Part shown: piece after piece, positions 14,585 to 22,488 of the stretch
Layout of the letters: each line of letters opens with the position of its first letter
Numbering within the stretch: position 1 is the stretch's first letter
NCBI GenBank assembly: GCA_903937405.1
Contig: CAIZZE010000082.1
Coordinates: 1-36,559, forward strand
Origin: an uncultured Alphaproteobacteria bacterium
Lineage (GTDB): Bacteria > Pseudomonadota > Alphaproteobacteria > Rickettsiales > UBA1997
Reading direction: 5' to 3'
DNA: 36,559 nt
Position numbers and translations under genes: made by a program
Notes under the pieces: model-generated
Databases searched by the model: none
What the model was told of the DNA's origin: nothing
The model's input: only the letters and a program-made list of their open reading frames with translations

Positions 14585-16333
14585 ATGAAATTCTTTAAAT
14601 TCATCCTGAAATGGGGATTCTTTTTTTCAATATGGGTTGCAGTATTTGTAACACTGGCGCTGCTTTATTATTTTAAAGATCTGCCAAGCCTCACCGATTT
14701 AGAAGCCCAAAACGGCAAACAAATTGTGCAAATTAACTATGCTAATGGCGATCGTATTACCAATCGTGGTGAAATTTATTCAAGTGAAGTTAATTATTAC
14801 GAAATTCCGCAAGACCTTATAAATGCTGTTGTGGCAACTGAAGATCGCCGCTTTTTTAATCATCATGGCGTAGATATTATCGGCATTTTGCGCGCTACTT
14901 ATGTTAATCACGAAGCAGGGCGAATAGTGCAGGGCGGCAGCACAATTACGCAGCAATTAGCTAAAATGTTGTTTCTAAAACCAGAGCGCACTTTTAAAAG
15001 AAAAATTCAGGAAATCCTTCTCGCTGTTCAGTTGGAGCGTAATTTTACCAAAGAACAAATTTTAACTTTTTATCTAAACCGCGCTTATTTTGGTTCGGGA
15101 AGTTATGGCGTTGGCAATGCGGCGAAGCATTATTTTGGCCGCGATGTTTCGCGTTTAACTCTAAATCAATCAGCTTTGTTGGCGGGTTTATTGAAATCGC
15201 CGTCAAAACTTTCGCCGAAAAATAATCATGATTTAGCAGAAGATCGCGCTAATGTTGTTTTAAAAAACATGATTGATGCTGGGTTTTTAGATGAAAAAAA
15301 TCTTTCGCAAGTTGCACAAGAAACTGATTATAAAATTGATCACGCGCAGCATCTTTATTTCGCCGATTACGTCTATGAACAGTTTCCGGAGTTTTTGGAA
15401 AAGAAAGTTGCGAAAGAAAAAATGATTAAAATCACTAGCACGCTGGATGAAGATATTCAAGAAAAGCTGGAAAATATTTCTGATAAATTTGTTGAGAAAA
15501 ATGCTAAAAAATTAGGCAAGTCGCAACTTGCAATTGTGGTGATGGATAAAAGCGGCGCGCTGCTTGGAATGTCGGGTGGAATTGATTATCAGCAAAGCCA
15601 GTTTAATCGCGCCGCCTATGCTAAAAGACAGGCAGGATCTTCCTTTAAAACTTTTGTTTATTTAGCAGCTTTTGAAAAAGGAATTCAGCCCGATGAAATT
15701 TATGAAGATAAAAAAGTGGCTCTTGGAACCTGGCTTCCCGAAAATTACGATAATACTTATTTTGGTGAAGTCACATTACAGGATGCTTTCGCCAAATCGC
15801 TTAATTCAGTTGCAGTGCAGCTGGGTAAAAAAGTTGGAGGCGATGCGATTGCGTCAATGGCCCGAAAATGCGGAATCCTTTCCAAGATTGATAAAAATGA
15901 CGCTACGATTGCGCTGGGGACAACTGAAGTAAGCTTGCTGGAATTGACAGGTGCTTACGCTACAATTGCCAATAATGGTGAGCCAGTGATGCCTTATGCA
16001 ATTTTAACAATTCGTGATGTGAATGATGATGTTATTTATGAGCGTTCATCTTCGGGGTTAGAAGCTGTTATTTCGCCGGCATCGCAACAAAATATCAAAA
16101 AGATTTTACGTGAAGTTGTAGTTAGCGGAACCGGAAAAAATGCTAATAAAGCTGGTAATATTTATGGGAAAACCGGAACCAGCCAAAATTATCGCGATGC
16201 TTGGTTTGTTGGGTTCGATGATAAATATGTGATTGGAGTCTGGATCGGAAATGATAATAATTCTGCGACCAATAAAATCACCGGCGGATCGCTGCCAGCC
16301 AGTTTGTTTTCGGAAATTATCGAGAAAATCTAA
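14585..16333 (+). CDS. bifunctional penicillin-binding protein, PBP1A family
   Basis: Polymerises and cross-links peptidoglycan in the periplasm, anchored by one N-terminal membrane helix (about residues 7-30). The glycosyltransferase-51 domain has catalytic ATEDRRFFNHHGVD near residue 85, GGSTITQQLAKM near 118 and KRKIQEILLAVQLER near 140. The transpeptidase domain has SxxK (catalytic Ser352 in SSFK), SLNSVAVQ (SxN) and GKTGTSQNYRDAWFVGF (KTG). At 582 residues it is short for PBP1A and lacks the extra OB-type domain, closer to compact PBP1A/2D-like forms; which paralogue it is cannot be settled. It stands alone, with repeats upstream and a convergent tRNA downstream. Confidence 0.93.
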   Translation: MKFFKFILKWGFFFSIWVAVFVTLALLYYFKDLPSLTDLEAQNGKQIVQINYANGDRITNRGEIYSSEVNYYEIPQDLINAVVATEDRRFFNHHGVDIIGILRATYVNHEAGRIVQGGSTITQQLAKMLFLKPERTFKRKIQEILLAVQLERNFTKEQILTFYLNRAYFGSGSYGVGNAAKHYFGRDVSRLTLNQSALLAGLLKSPSKLSPKNNHDLAEDRANVVLKNMIDAGFLDEKNLSQVAQETDYKIDHAQHLYFADYVYEQFPEFLEKKVAKEKMIKITSTLDEDIQEKLENISDKFVEKNAKKLGKSQLAIVVMDKSGALLGMSGGIDYQQSQFNRAAYAKRQAGSSFKTFVYLAAFEKGIQPDEIYEDKKVALGTWLPENYDNTYFGEVTLQDAFAKSLNSVAVQLGKKVGGDAIASMARKCGILSKIDKNDATIALGTTEVSLLELTGAYATIANNGEPVMPYAILTIRDVNDDVIYERSSSGLEAVISPASQQNIKKILREVVVSGTGKNANKAGNIYGKTGTSQNYRDAWFVGFDDKYVIGVWIGNDNNSATNKITGGSLPASLFSEIIEKI

Positions 16334-16363
16334 GGAGAAATTTAAAAAGAAATAATTTTGAAA

Positions 16364-16440
16364 TGGTGGGTCTGGGAGGACTTGAACCTCCGACCTCGCA
16401 CTTATCAGGCGCGCACTCTAACCAACTGAGCTACAGACCC
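16364..16440 (-). tRNA. tRNA-Ile(GAT)
   Basis: The minus strand gives a complete 77-nt cloverleaf with encoded CCA: acceptor GGGTCTG with CAGACCC, D-arm AGCTCAGTTGGTTAGAGT, anticodon GAT (complement at 16404-16406) and T-arm GGAGGTTCAAGTCCTCC. No rRNA or tRNA-Ala adjoins it, though this isoacceptor usually sits in the 16S-23S spacer. The flanks are complementary: AATTTTGAAAT (16354-16364) and ATTTCAAAATT (16441-16451) extend the acceptor stem by 11 bp in the precursor. Confidence 0.97.
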
Positions 16441-16584
16441 ATTTCAAAATTTTGCGGGGGAACTTTTGCAAGAGGCGCGGCACATTAGGAAGGCTTGGAA
16501 AAAAGTCAAATGTTCGTTTTGGAAATTCTAAAAAAGATTGGTTTTTTACTTTGCTACAACCACAAAACTTTTGAATTTTGGTAT

Positions 16585-16660
16585 AGATCCTGAAACAAGT
16601 TCAGGATGACGATGTAGAAAGATCTTCCAAAGTCGTCATCCTGAACTTGTTTCAGGATCT
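16585..16660. repeat. palindromic repeat family 1, copy B
   Basis: Two perfect 26-bp inverted arms, AGATCCTGAAACAAGTTCAG onward (16585-16610) and its complement (16635-16660), around a 24-bp centre. Each arm is also a small hairpin (ATCCTGAA with TTCAGGAT). It lies 32 bp beyond the nadK stop and 144 bp from tRNA-Ile. As RNA it would fold into a very stable stem, but no T-tract follows on either strand. Confidence 0.9.
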
Positions 16661-16692
16661 AATTATTCAAACCAAATGACAATATTTGAGTT

Positions 16693-17484
16693 TCAATTCA
16701 CAAACTGCTCTCTAATAATTCTTTCTTCTAACGAATGATTTGGATCAAAAAGAATCTTAAATGCAATCGAACGATCTTCAAAAATTATTACCTCTTTCAC
16801 ATTTCTAACTTCGCTAGAATCTGCGGTAGCGCTAACCGGACGCAATTCGTCATCCAAAACCTGCAACCTAATTTTACTATTAGCTGGAAGTAAAGCGCCG
16901 CGCCATTTTCTGGGTCTAAAAGGACTAATTGGCGTTAATGCCAAAATTTCTGAACCAAAAGGAATTATTGGTCCACCGGCGGAAAGGTTGTAGGCTGTGC
17001 TTCCAGCGGCTGTCGCAACTAAAATTCCATCAGCTGCAAGAGTTTCTAAACGCAATTGTTCGTTAATTTCGATCTTGATTTTTGCAGCTTGGCTTGATTG
17101 ACGTAAAAGCGCGATTTCATTGATTGCGATATGGCTGTGGTGGGTGTTTTTATTATCGATAATATTGGCACGAAGTGGGTAAAGAGTTGATTCTTTGGCG
17201 CGGCTTAAAACTTCTAAGAAATCTTCTTCAGAAAAATTATTCATCAAAAAGCCGACAGTTCCGCAGTTGATTCCGTAAACTGGAACCCGTTTTGCTTCAT
17301 ATTCGTGAAGGAGATACAACATTAATCCATCTCCGCCGATGGCGATTACGAGGTCAATATTTTCGATTTGTTTGTGGTCGTTTGTAATGTCGGTAAAGCT
17401 GTATTTTTTTATTAATGCGTTTTTGCGCTCATTGGCGTTGGCATTGTGATTAGCGGCGATTACAGCGATGTTTTTATATTTCAT
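16693..17484 (-). CDS. nadK: NAD kinase
   Basis: Phosphorylates NAD to NADP in the cytosol. The 263 residues carry the signature GGDG at 50-53 (AIGGDGLMLYLLH), GINCGTVGFLMN near 71, the NE pair at 122-123 and LAADGILVATAAGSTAYNLSAGGPI near 150, where the conserved Asp binds the NAD ribose. The start is ATG at 17484, 15 bp after the rlmB stop, so it is the last gene of the HAD-parvulin-rlmB-nadK run. A family 1 repeat follows. Confidence 0.96.
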   Translation of the reverse strand: MKYKNIAVIAANHNANANERKNALIKKYSFTDITNDHKQIENIDLVIAIGGDGLMLYLLHEYEAKRVPVYGINCGTVGFLMNNFSEEDFLEVLSRAKESTLYPLRANIIDNKNTHHSHIAINEIALLRQSSQAAKIKIEINEQLRLETLAADGILVATAAGSTAYNLSAGGPIIPFGSEILALTPISPFRPRKWRGALLPANSKIRLQVLDDELRPVSATADSSEVRNVKEVIIFEDRSIAFKILFDPNHSLEERIIREQFVN

Positions 17485-17499
17485 TTTGTATCAACTTTA

Positions 17500-18306
17500 T
17501 TATTTCCGCGCTAATTCATAAAGCGTAATAGCTGCGGCAACTGATGCATTAAGGCTCTCAACGTCTTTACCAATATCAATTTTAGCAAGCACATCACAAT
17601 TTTTTTTCACCAGATCGCGAATTCCATCTCCTTCTGAACCAACGATTAGCGCTACATTTTTATATTCTTTTAAAGACTGAATCGAAGCTTTTCCTTCGCC
17701 GGCCAAACCAATGCACCAATAGCCGATTTTTTTGAGTTTTTCCATTAAATTGCTGAAATTGGTAACCACGATTAAATCAGCGGATTCAATGGTTCCGGCC
17801 GATGCTTTAACAATCGTAGCATTTTCTCTTGGAGAATTATGTTCGAGGAAAATTATTTTGGTTACACCAAAACCAATCGCGCTTCTAATAATTGCGCCAA
17901 CATTATGCGGATCGGAAATTTGATCGAGCAAAAGAAGTGTCGGAAGTTTTTCACCTTCTTCAATTGCATAAAGTTCAGTTAAAAGATCATTTTGAGTTCG
18001 GGTTGGAAGTGCAGAACAATTGGCTGCAAAACCTTGATGCACCTGATTTCTACCAACTAATGATTCGATTTTATTATTATCCGCCATTTTAACTAATGGC
18101 TTCAAATGAAGGAGAGAATTTTTTTGTAAAAAAGTTTCCAGTTCTGATGCCGAGTTAATTGTAACTAGGATTTCAAAAACTTTACGACGTTTTTTTAAGA
18201 GAATAGTGAAAATAGGATGCTTACCGCAAAGCCATATTCCACCAAGGTTTGATCCTTGTGGAATATGGTTGCGTTGATTTCTATCGATTGGTTTTTTGTT
18301 TTTCAT
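17500..18306 (-). CDS. rlmB: 23S rRNA 2'-O-methyltransferase, TrmH/RlmB family
   Basis: SPOUT methyltransferase, probably making Gm2251 of 23S rRNA. The 268 residues contain an N-terminal substrate-binding domain (IWLCGKHPIFTILLKK at about 24-39, a variant of the usual WxxGxHAV start) and the C-terminal knot: LLDQISDPHNVGAIIRSAIGFG near 127, IVGSEGDGI near 223 and IDIGKDVESLNASVAAAITLYE at the end. The first 26 bp overlap the upstream parvulin gene. Residues about 13-25 are encoded by an imperfect palindrome that looks extra to the fold. No Met lies between it and the conserved core, so the upstream ATG at 18306 is the best start. A TrmH-type tRNA target is the alternative. Confidence 0.9.
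   Translation of the reverse strand: MKNKKPIDRNQRNHIPQGSNLGGIWLCGKHPIFTILLKKRRKVFEILVTINSASELETFLQKNSLLHLKPLVKMADNNKIESLVGRNQVHQGFAANCSALPTRTQNDLLTELYAIEEGEKLPTLLLLDQISDPHNVGAIIRSAIGFGVTKIIFLEHNSPRENATIVKASAGTIESADLIVVTNFSNLMEKLKKIGYWCIGLAGEGKASIQSLKEYKNVALIVGSEGDGIRDLVKKNCDVLAKIDIGKDVESLNASVAAAITLYELARK
18232..18268. repeat. coding palindrome in the 5' end of rlmB
   Basis: CCATATTCCACCAAGG (18232-18247) pairs with CCTTGTGGAATATGG (18254-18268) across the loop TTTGAT; only one base is unpaired. It lies 12 codons into rlmB, just past the stop of the overlapping parvulin gene, and encodes the segment HIPQGSNLGGIW. It could be a translated intergenic hairpin or a regulatory structure. Confidence 0.7.
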
Positions 18307-19366
18307 CTGATGGTATTACTTCAACTTTTTCTTCTGCAACTGCATCAGCTTTTTTTACATTTTCGTCTTTATCAGCATCAGAAATGGCGCCGGATTTCTC
18401 AAGATCAACTTGATCAGGTTTAACTTCTTCCGGTTTCTTTTCTTCAGCTTTTTTCTCAATTTCAGGTTTTGGAATTTCAGCTTCTTTCAATTTAATTAGA
18501 ATTTTTACTTTAGAATTTTTAGTAATTTTGGAATTGATTTCATTCAATTTATCCTGCGCTAATTGCTCGCGAATATTGTCTTTTACTGATTCAAAAGGTA
18601 ATGCTTTGGCATCACGAACATCAGAAATTTTTATGATGTGCCAGCCGAATTTGGTTTGAATTGGATTAGAAACTTCGTCTCTTTTTAAACTTCCAACCGT
18701 ATCTCCAATTTCCTTGATCATATTATCTTCAAGGATGTAACCAAGGTCGCCGCCTTTTTCAACGCTTTCTTGATCGATTGAATATTTTTTAGCTAAGTCA
18801 GAAAATCTTGCCGGTTTTTTACCTTGCATTTCTTTCAAAACTTTTTCGGCATCATCTTTAGTTTTGGTGACGATGTGCGAAATTGAATATTCTTTTTTGC
18901 CGGTTAATTCATTGCTTAATTCAGCATATTTATCGCTAACTTTTTGGTCAGTGATTTCTTGCTTAACCATTGAATCGATATAGGACTGGCGAAGAATCTT
19001 ATCTTTTGCATCAGCAATTTTATCTTTAATTTCTTTGCTGTCGGCGACTTTAGATCTTTTAGCTTCTCTGGCTAATTCTTTGTCCAGATAAACTTCTTTT
19101 ACTAAAATTTCGATTACCTCTTTTGGTAAATTTTCAACTTCAGGAATTTTAGTTTCTTGATTTTGTTCAAGATTTTGGCCATCGAAAACGCTGCGTAATT
19201 TTCTTTCGATCTCAGATTTATAAACTTTCTGATCGTTAATTTGTGCAACAACTACATCATTTTCTCTTTTGAAGAAATACGCTGAAGCGCCGAAAACTAA
19301 GGCTGCAACTGTTGTCGCAACGATAAAAATTTTAGTAGAATTTTTCTTTCTGGAATAGCGTCTCAT
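18281..19366 (-). CDS. parvulin-type peptidyl-prolyl isomerase, membrane-anchored
   Basis: Probable periplasmic folding factor. An N-terminal signal anchor (about residues 11-29) is followed by a SurA-N-like helical region and a parvulin domain at about 141-240: ISHIVTKTKDDAEKVLKEM, FSDLAKKYSIDQES, GGDLGYI, FGWHIIKISD. The last 60 residues are a low-complexity Glu/Lys/Pro/Asp tail, unusual for SurA or PpiD. The 361 residues, one parvulin domain and N-terminal anchor resemble PpiC/PrsA-type proteins of Rickettsiales. Its start overlaps the HAD gene end by four bases (ATGA), and its end overlaps rlmB by 26 bp. Confidence 0.88.
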   Translation of the reverse strand: MRRYSRKKNSTKIFIVATTVAALVFGASAYFFKRENDVVVAQINDQKVYKSEIERKLRSVFDGQNLEQNQETKIPEVENLPKEVIEILVKEVYLDKELAREAKRSKVADSKEIKDKIADAKDKILRQSYIDSMVKQEITDQKVSDKYAELSNELTGKKEYSISHIVTKTKDDAEKVLKEMQGKKPARFSDLAKKYSIDQESVEKGGDLGYILEDNMIKEIGDTVGSLKRDEVSNPIQTKFGWHIIKISDVRDAKALPFESVKDNIREQLAQDKLNEINSKITKNSKVKILIKLKEAEIPKPEIEKKAEEKKPEEVKPDQVDLEKSGAISDADKDENVKKADAVAEEKVEVIPSDEKQKTNR

Positions 19367-20232
19367 AATTTTAAATTGGAAATTACAAATTTAGGAAAAA
19401 GGTTGTATCTGGCGCAAACTGTTTCGAGTTTGTTTTTATCGACAGTTTGGTTGTAGCTTACGGATAGTTCTTTTGAAAGGATTCCTCCGGTAATTAAAAG
19501 ACTGTCGATTCCGAAATCTGCAGCACCTTTAATATCGGTTTCCATTCCATCTCCGATAGCAAGAATTTTTTTATTTTCAGGGTTATTAAAAAATTCGCAA
19601 ACCATTTTGTAAACTGATTGAAAAGGTTTGCCATAATAAATCACTTCGCCACCAAGTTTTTCATATTGGCGGGCCAAGGTGCCGGCGCAAATCATTTCAA
19701 TGCCGTCTTGTTTTACCACGATCATGTCGGGATTTACACAGATCATTTTTAAATTATTTTCTTTGGCGGCAATAGCTTGCGGAAGTTTTTCAGCTAAGGT
19801 TGAGGCTTCGTGATCGAAGCCGGTTGTAAGCGCAAAATCGGCTTTGGTGGCATCTTCAACTCTTTTGTAATCAAGACCATCAAGCAGATCGATATCTTTT
19901 TGTGGGCCAATATAAAAATAATTAGGGCCGAAATTTTTGAAGCCGTTTTCTTGATTTTTCTTTAGATCAAGAAAAGTTGCTTCGCCGGAAGATAAGATAA
20001 AATCGTAAAGATCAGGAGTTACGCCAAATTTGTTTAATACGCCACCAACTTTATCGGCGCGGCGCGGTGCGTTTGATAAAAAGCAGATTTTTTTATTTTG
20101 CTGACGGAGATAAGCGATTGCTTCTACCGCGCCCGGATAAGCGTTGCTGCCATCGTGGATTACTCCCCAAACGTCGAAGATGAAATAGTCGTATTGCGAA
20201 GAGATTTCTTTTATGTTGGAGATGAAGTTCAT
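19363..20232 (-). CDS. HAD-superfamily hydrolase, class IIA (TIGR01459-like)
   Basis: A NagD-like phosphatase of unknown substrate. Motif I is FDVWGVIHDGSNAYPGA near residue 18, where the first Asp would be the nucleophile; motif II is CFLSNAPRRADKV near 49; the motif III/IV region is ILAIGDGMETDIKGAADFGI near 225, followed by LLITGGI. The Trp after motif I and the length of 289 residues fit the subgroup widespread in alphaproteobacteria. It starts 38 bp after the CsgG-like gene and is coupled by a 4-bp overlap to the parvulin gene. Confidence 0.88.
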   Translation of the reverse strand: MNFISNIKEISSQYDYFIFDVWGVIHDGSNAYPGAVEAIAYLRQQNKKICFLSNAPRRADKVGGVLNKFGVTPDLYDFILSSGEATFLDLKKNQENGFKNFGPNYFYIGPQKDIDLLDGLDYKRVEDATKADFALTTGFDHEASTLAEKLPQAIAAKENNLKMICVNPDMIVVKQDGIEMICAGTLARQYEKLGGEVIYYGKPFQSVYKMVCEFFNNPENKKILAIGDGMETDIKGAADFGIDSLLITGGILSKELSVSYNQTVDKNKLETVCARYNLFPKFVISNLKL

Positions 20233-20270
20233 TTGGATTTTGTTTTGTTTTTAAATTTCTATTTAATTTT

Positions 20271-21338
20271 TCACCGCTCCACTATCGACATTGTCATTTT
20301 CCAGACATTATCAAAAGAGCCTTTCTTATATTTTATTTTCACCGAATCACCGAGTCTAATTTTTTCAATTTGGGTTTCATCATCAATTACCACCCAAGAA
20401 ACTTTAGGATCGATTTTATCAGTAACCGTGCCGCTCCCGATAATCCTAGTTTCAACTTCGCTTTCATTGGTAATGGCATTTTCAACTTCATATTGGCTGG
20501 TTACTTCAAATTTATCACCATGCTTGATGCCATCAAGTGACCCGATTGAAATTTTAAAAATTGTTTTACCGTCAAAAACCCGTTTTTCTAAAATATAACC
20601 TTTTTTGGCAAAAAAGTTTTTGATCGCAATTTTTATATTATCAATTGCATCCTCTCCGGCGTGGCGCACCAAATTATCATCGCGATCACTTCCTATAACT
20701 TTATTGCCACCAATCTGAATTGCACCAAGCGCCATTCCGCCATCTTGTTTTACACTTTCAGTTCTTGATTTCCTGCCCGAAAATTCAATAGCATCAACAA
20801 CGGTAAGAGAGGGAAGTTCGTAAATTTTTAAATTTCCTGAAATGTCGGATGAATAATTATAGCTGGGCGGAATTGTGATAAGTCCGGTGCGTGGGCTGTA
20901 AAACAGGCTTCCGGCGGAATATTTGCTGGTAAATCCAGAATTAGAAATTGTGCCGGAAATTGCAAAATCCGCCACTTTCGGGCCTTTATAAGAACCGGTT
21001 TTATTCATTTCTGATAAAGCAATTTCTTTCTTTAATTTTTCGGAAGCCTTGCGATCAACTAATTCGCCGAGGCGATTTTGGGCGACAATATTTTCAACAT
21101 TATTAGCGATTGCATTTCCAAGTCCAGCTTGAGTTGCGACCTGATTAGAATTTTCATCTAAAGCGAAAACTACAATTTTTGGTGGTTTTCCTTCAAGATT
21201 TTCTTTTGAAGGCATGAAACTGGATTTGGTTAAAAACTGTTTTTCGTATTTATCAAAATTCTTAATTGTCGGCGCGCAGGAGCTAATGATGACGCAAGAT
21301 GAGAGCAATAAAAGCAGAAGCAAATATTTGAGTTTCAT
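20271..21338 (-). CDS. CsgG/LpoB-like lipoprotein with FlgT-like C-terminus
   Basis: A 355-residue lipoprotein with two possible lipoboxes (LSSC ending at Cys15, ISSC ending at Cys21). Residues about 50-250 follow the CsgG/LpoB pattern: KIVVFALDENSNQVATQAGLG, NIVAQNRLGELVDRKASEKL, VADFAISGTIS, then a Ser/Tyr/Gly-rich stretch (about 137-165) where CsgG has its pore-forming hairpins, and a helical AGEDAIDNIKIAIKNF. The last 90 residues, with FKISIGSLDGIKHGDKFEV, resemble the C-terminal domain of FlgT. CsgG is the curli secretion pore, LpoB activates a peptidoglycan synthase, FlgT is a flagellar H-ring protein; none of their partners is present, so the role is open. It starts 3 bp after the LPP20-like gene. 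Confidence 0.65.
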   Translation of the reverse strand: MKLKYLLLLLLLSSCVIISSCAPTIKNFDKYEKQFLTKSSFMPSKENLEGKPPKIVVFALDENSNQVATQAGLGNAIANNVENIVAQNRLGELVDRKASEKLKKEIALSEMNKTGSYKGPKVADFAISGTISNSGFTSKYSAGSLFYSPRTGLITIPPSYNYSSDISGNLKIYELPSLTVVDAIEFSGRKSRTESVKQDGGMALGAIQIGGNKVIGSDRDDNLVRHAGEDAIDNIKIAIKNFFAKKGYILEKRVFDGKTIFKISIGSLDGIKHGDKFEVTSQYEVENAITNESEVETRIIGSGTVTDKIDPKVSWVVIDDETQIEKIRLGDSVKIKYKKGSFDNVWKMTMSIVER

Positions 21339-21341
21339 ATT

Positions 21342-22316
21342 TTAGTTTGAAATTCCAACGATCTTTAAAATACCATCTTTGGCAATTTTTTCTTCAAGTG
21401 ATATTAAAGAAGCTAAATAGGATTCACGCTCGCTAATTGCTGAACTTCCTGTAACCTCAACACTGTTGCTCGCAACCACATTTCCACCGGCGATATTTTC
21501 AAAATCAATTTCCAGTTTAGTCATGAAAGCTGAATAGATTTCGCTGCTTCTGGTGGTGGAAGTAATTTTTATTATAACCTGATTGGGATTAGAATTATTA
21601 AGGCTTGGTGAGATTTTTATTTTTTCTTTATTTAAAGCAGTACGAATTATTTTAGTAATTTCTTTTGGCGAATTTATCTCGAAATAAAACTCTATATTAT
21701 TGGATAATTTTTCGAGCTGGTTTTGAAAATCGGCAGCGCGGTTTAATTTTTTTGTTAAATCAATATTTTTCCCAGCACCTGAAAGGATGCGGCTTTTCAT
21801 CTCAATCTCTTTACTTAAAGTGCTGATTTGTAGAAGGGCATTTCTTCTTTGAATAGAATTTTTGCCCTTGGAATTTTTGTCTAAATCACTGATTTGTCTT
21901 TCTAAAAATCTGATGCGGTCTTCTTGCTCAAGGACGAAGCGTGTGCGTTCAATTTGAATTTCGGTGAAAAATTTTTGTCCAATTTTTTGACTTCTAGTAA
22001 CTTTAAAACCGGTGAAATTTATTTTCTCAACATTTTGGCGCACTTGTTGGCGCATTTCTTCATTGATGCTGGTTTGGTTTTCTTCCCGCAATAAATCAGA
22101 TTGTGAAGAGATTGTAACCATTAAACGCGAAGCTGCGTCAGCTAAAGCATATTTAGTTGATTCTTCGAGATTGTAACCTTCGGCAACGCCATAAAGATAA
22201 TCGGCATTATTTTCTTTGGGAGAGATATACCAGCTTGGATCTCTATCTTTATTGGTTGCGCAAGATGCGGTAAAAAAAATTAATAAAGTTGTTAAAGAGA
22301 GAAATAATTTATTCAT
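21342..22316 (-). CDS. LPP20-like outer-membrane lipoprotein, 324 aa
   Basis: The signal peptide ends in lipobox FTASC, making Cys19 the lipidation site. Residues about 26-130 match the LPP20/FlgP pattern: DPSWYISPKENNADYLYGVA, then EESTKYALADAASRLMVTI and a conserved VTRSQKIGQKFFTEIQIER. A coiled-coil-like stretch (about 130-210) separates this from a beta-rich C-terminal half with QVIIKITSTTRSSEIYSAF. LPP20 proteins are outer-membrane lipoproteins; FlgP is the best known. Its start lies inside the 3' end of the 54-aa lipoprotein gene (8-bp overlap), and the CsgG-like gene follows 3 bp after its stop, so the products are probably made in step. Confidence 0.7.
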   Translation of the reverse strand: MNKLFLSLTTLLIFFTASCATNKDRDPSWYISPKENNADYLYGVAEGYNLEESTKYALADAASRLMVTISSQSDLLREENQTSINEEMRQQVRQNVEKINFTGFKVTRSQKIGQKFFTEIQIERTRFVLEQEDRIRFLERQISDLDKNSKGKNSIQRRNALLQISTLSKEIEMKSRILSGAGKNIDLTKKLNRAADFQNQLEKLSNNIEFYFEINSPKEITKIIRTALNKEKIKISPSLNNSNPNQVIIKITSTTRSSEIYSAFMTKLEIDFENIAGGNVVASNSVEVTGSSAISERESYLASLISLEEKIAKDGILKIVGISN

Positions 22317-22473
22317 CTAATTCGTCGCGGGTGGATTTACTGTTATGGTCGCTGGCATTGATTCTCTCAGAAGCGCTGGCAGCTTTTTTGGTTTTTTTGT
22401 CTTGATCTTGCATGTAAGATTGACAAGAGGTGAGGGTAATAAAAATTAGGGTGGAAATGATTTTTTTGATCAT
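22309..22473 (-). CDS. small lipoprotein, 54 aa
   Basis: An ATG at 22473 opens a 54-codon frame ending TAA at 22309-22311. The product has a short signal sequence (MIKKIISTLIFITLTSC) with lipobox LTSC giving Cys17, then 37 hydrophilic residues rich in Lys, Asp, Ser and Glu. It fits exactly between its neighbours: 15 bp after the upstream LPP20-like gene and overlapping the next gene by 8 bp (ATGAATAA). The lipobox and operon fit argue that it is real; I know no family. It may act as a spacer or accessory subunit of the same outer-membrane assembly. Confidence 0.7.
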   Translation of the reverse strand: MIKKIISTLIFITLTSCQSYMQDQDKKTKKAASASERINASDHNSKSTRDELDE

Positions 22474-22488
22474 GGGATTTTAGGAGTT

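Noticed and set aside
16364-16440. rRNA operon spacer around tRNA-Ile
   Set aside because: No 16S, 23S or tRNA-Ala sequence is found on either side; the neighbours are a PBP gene and nadK.
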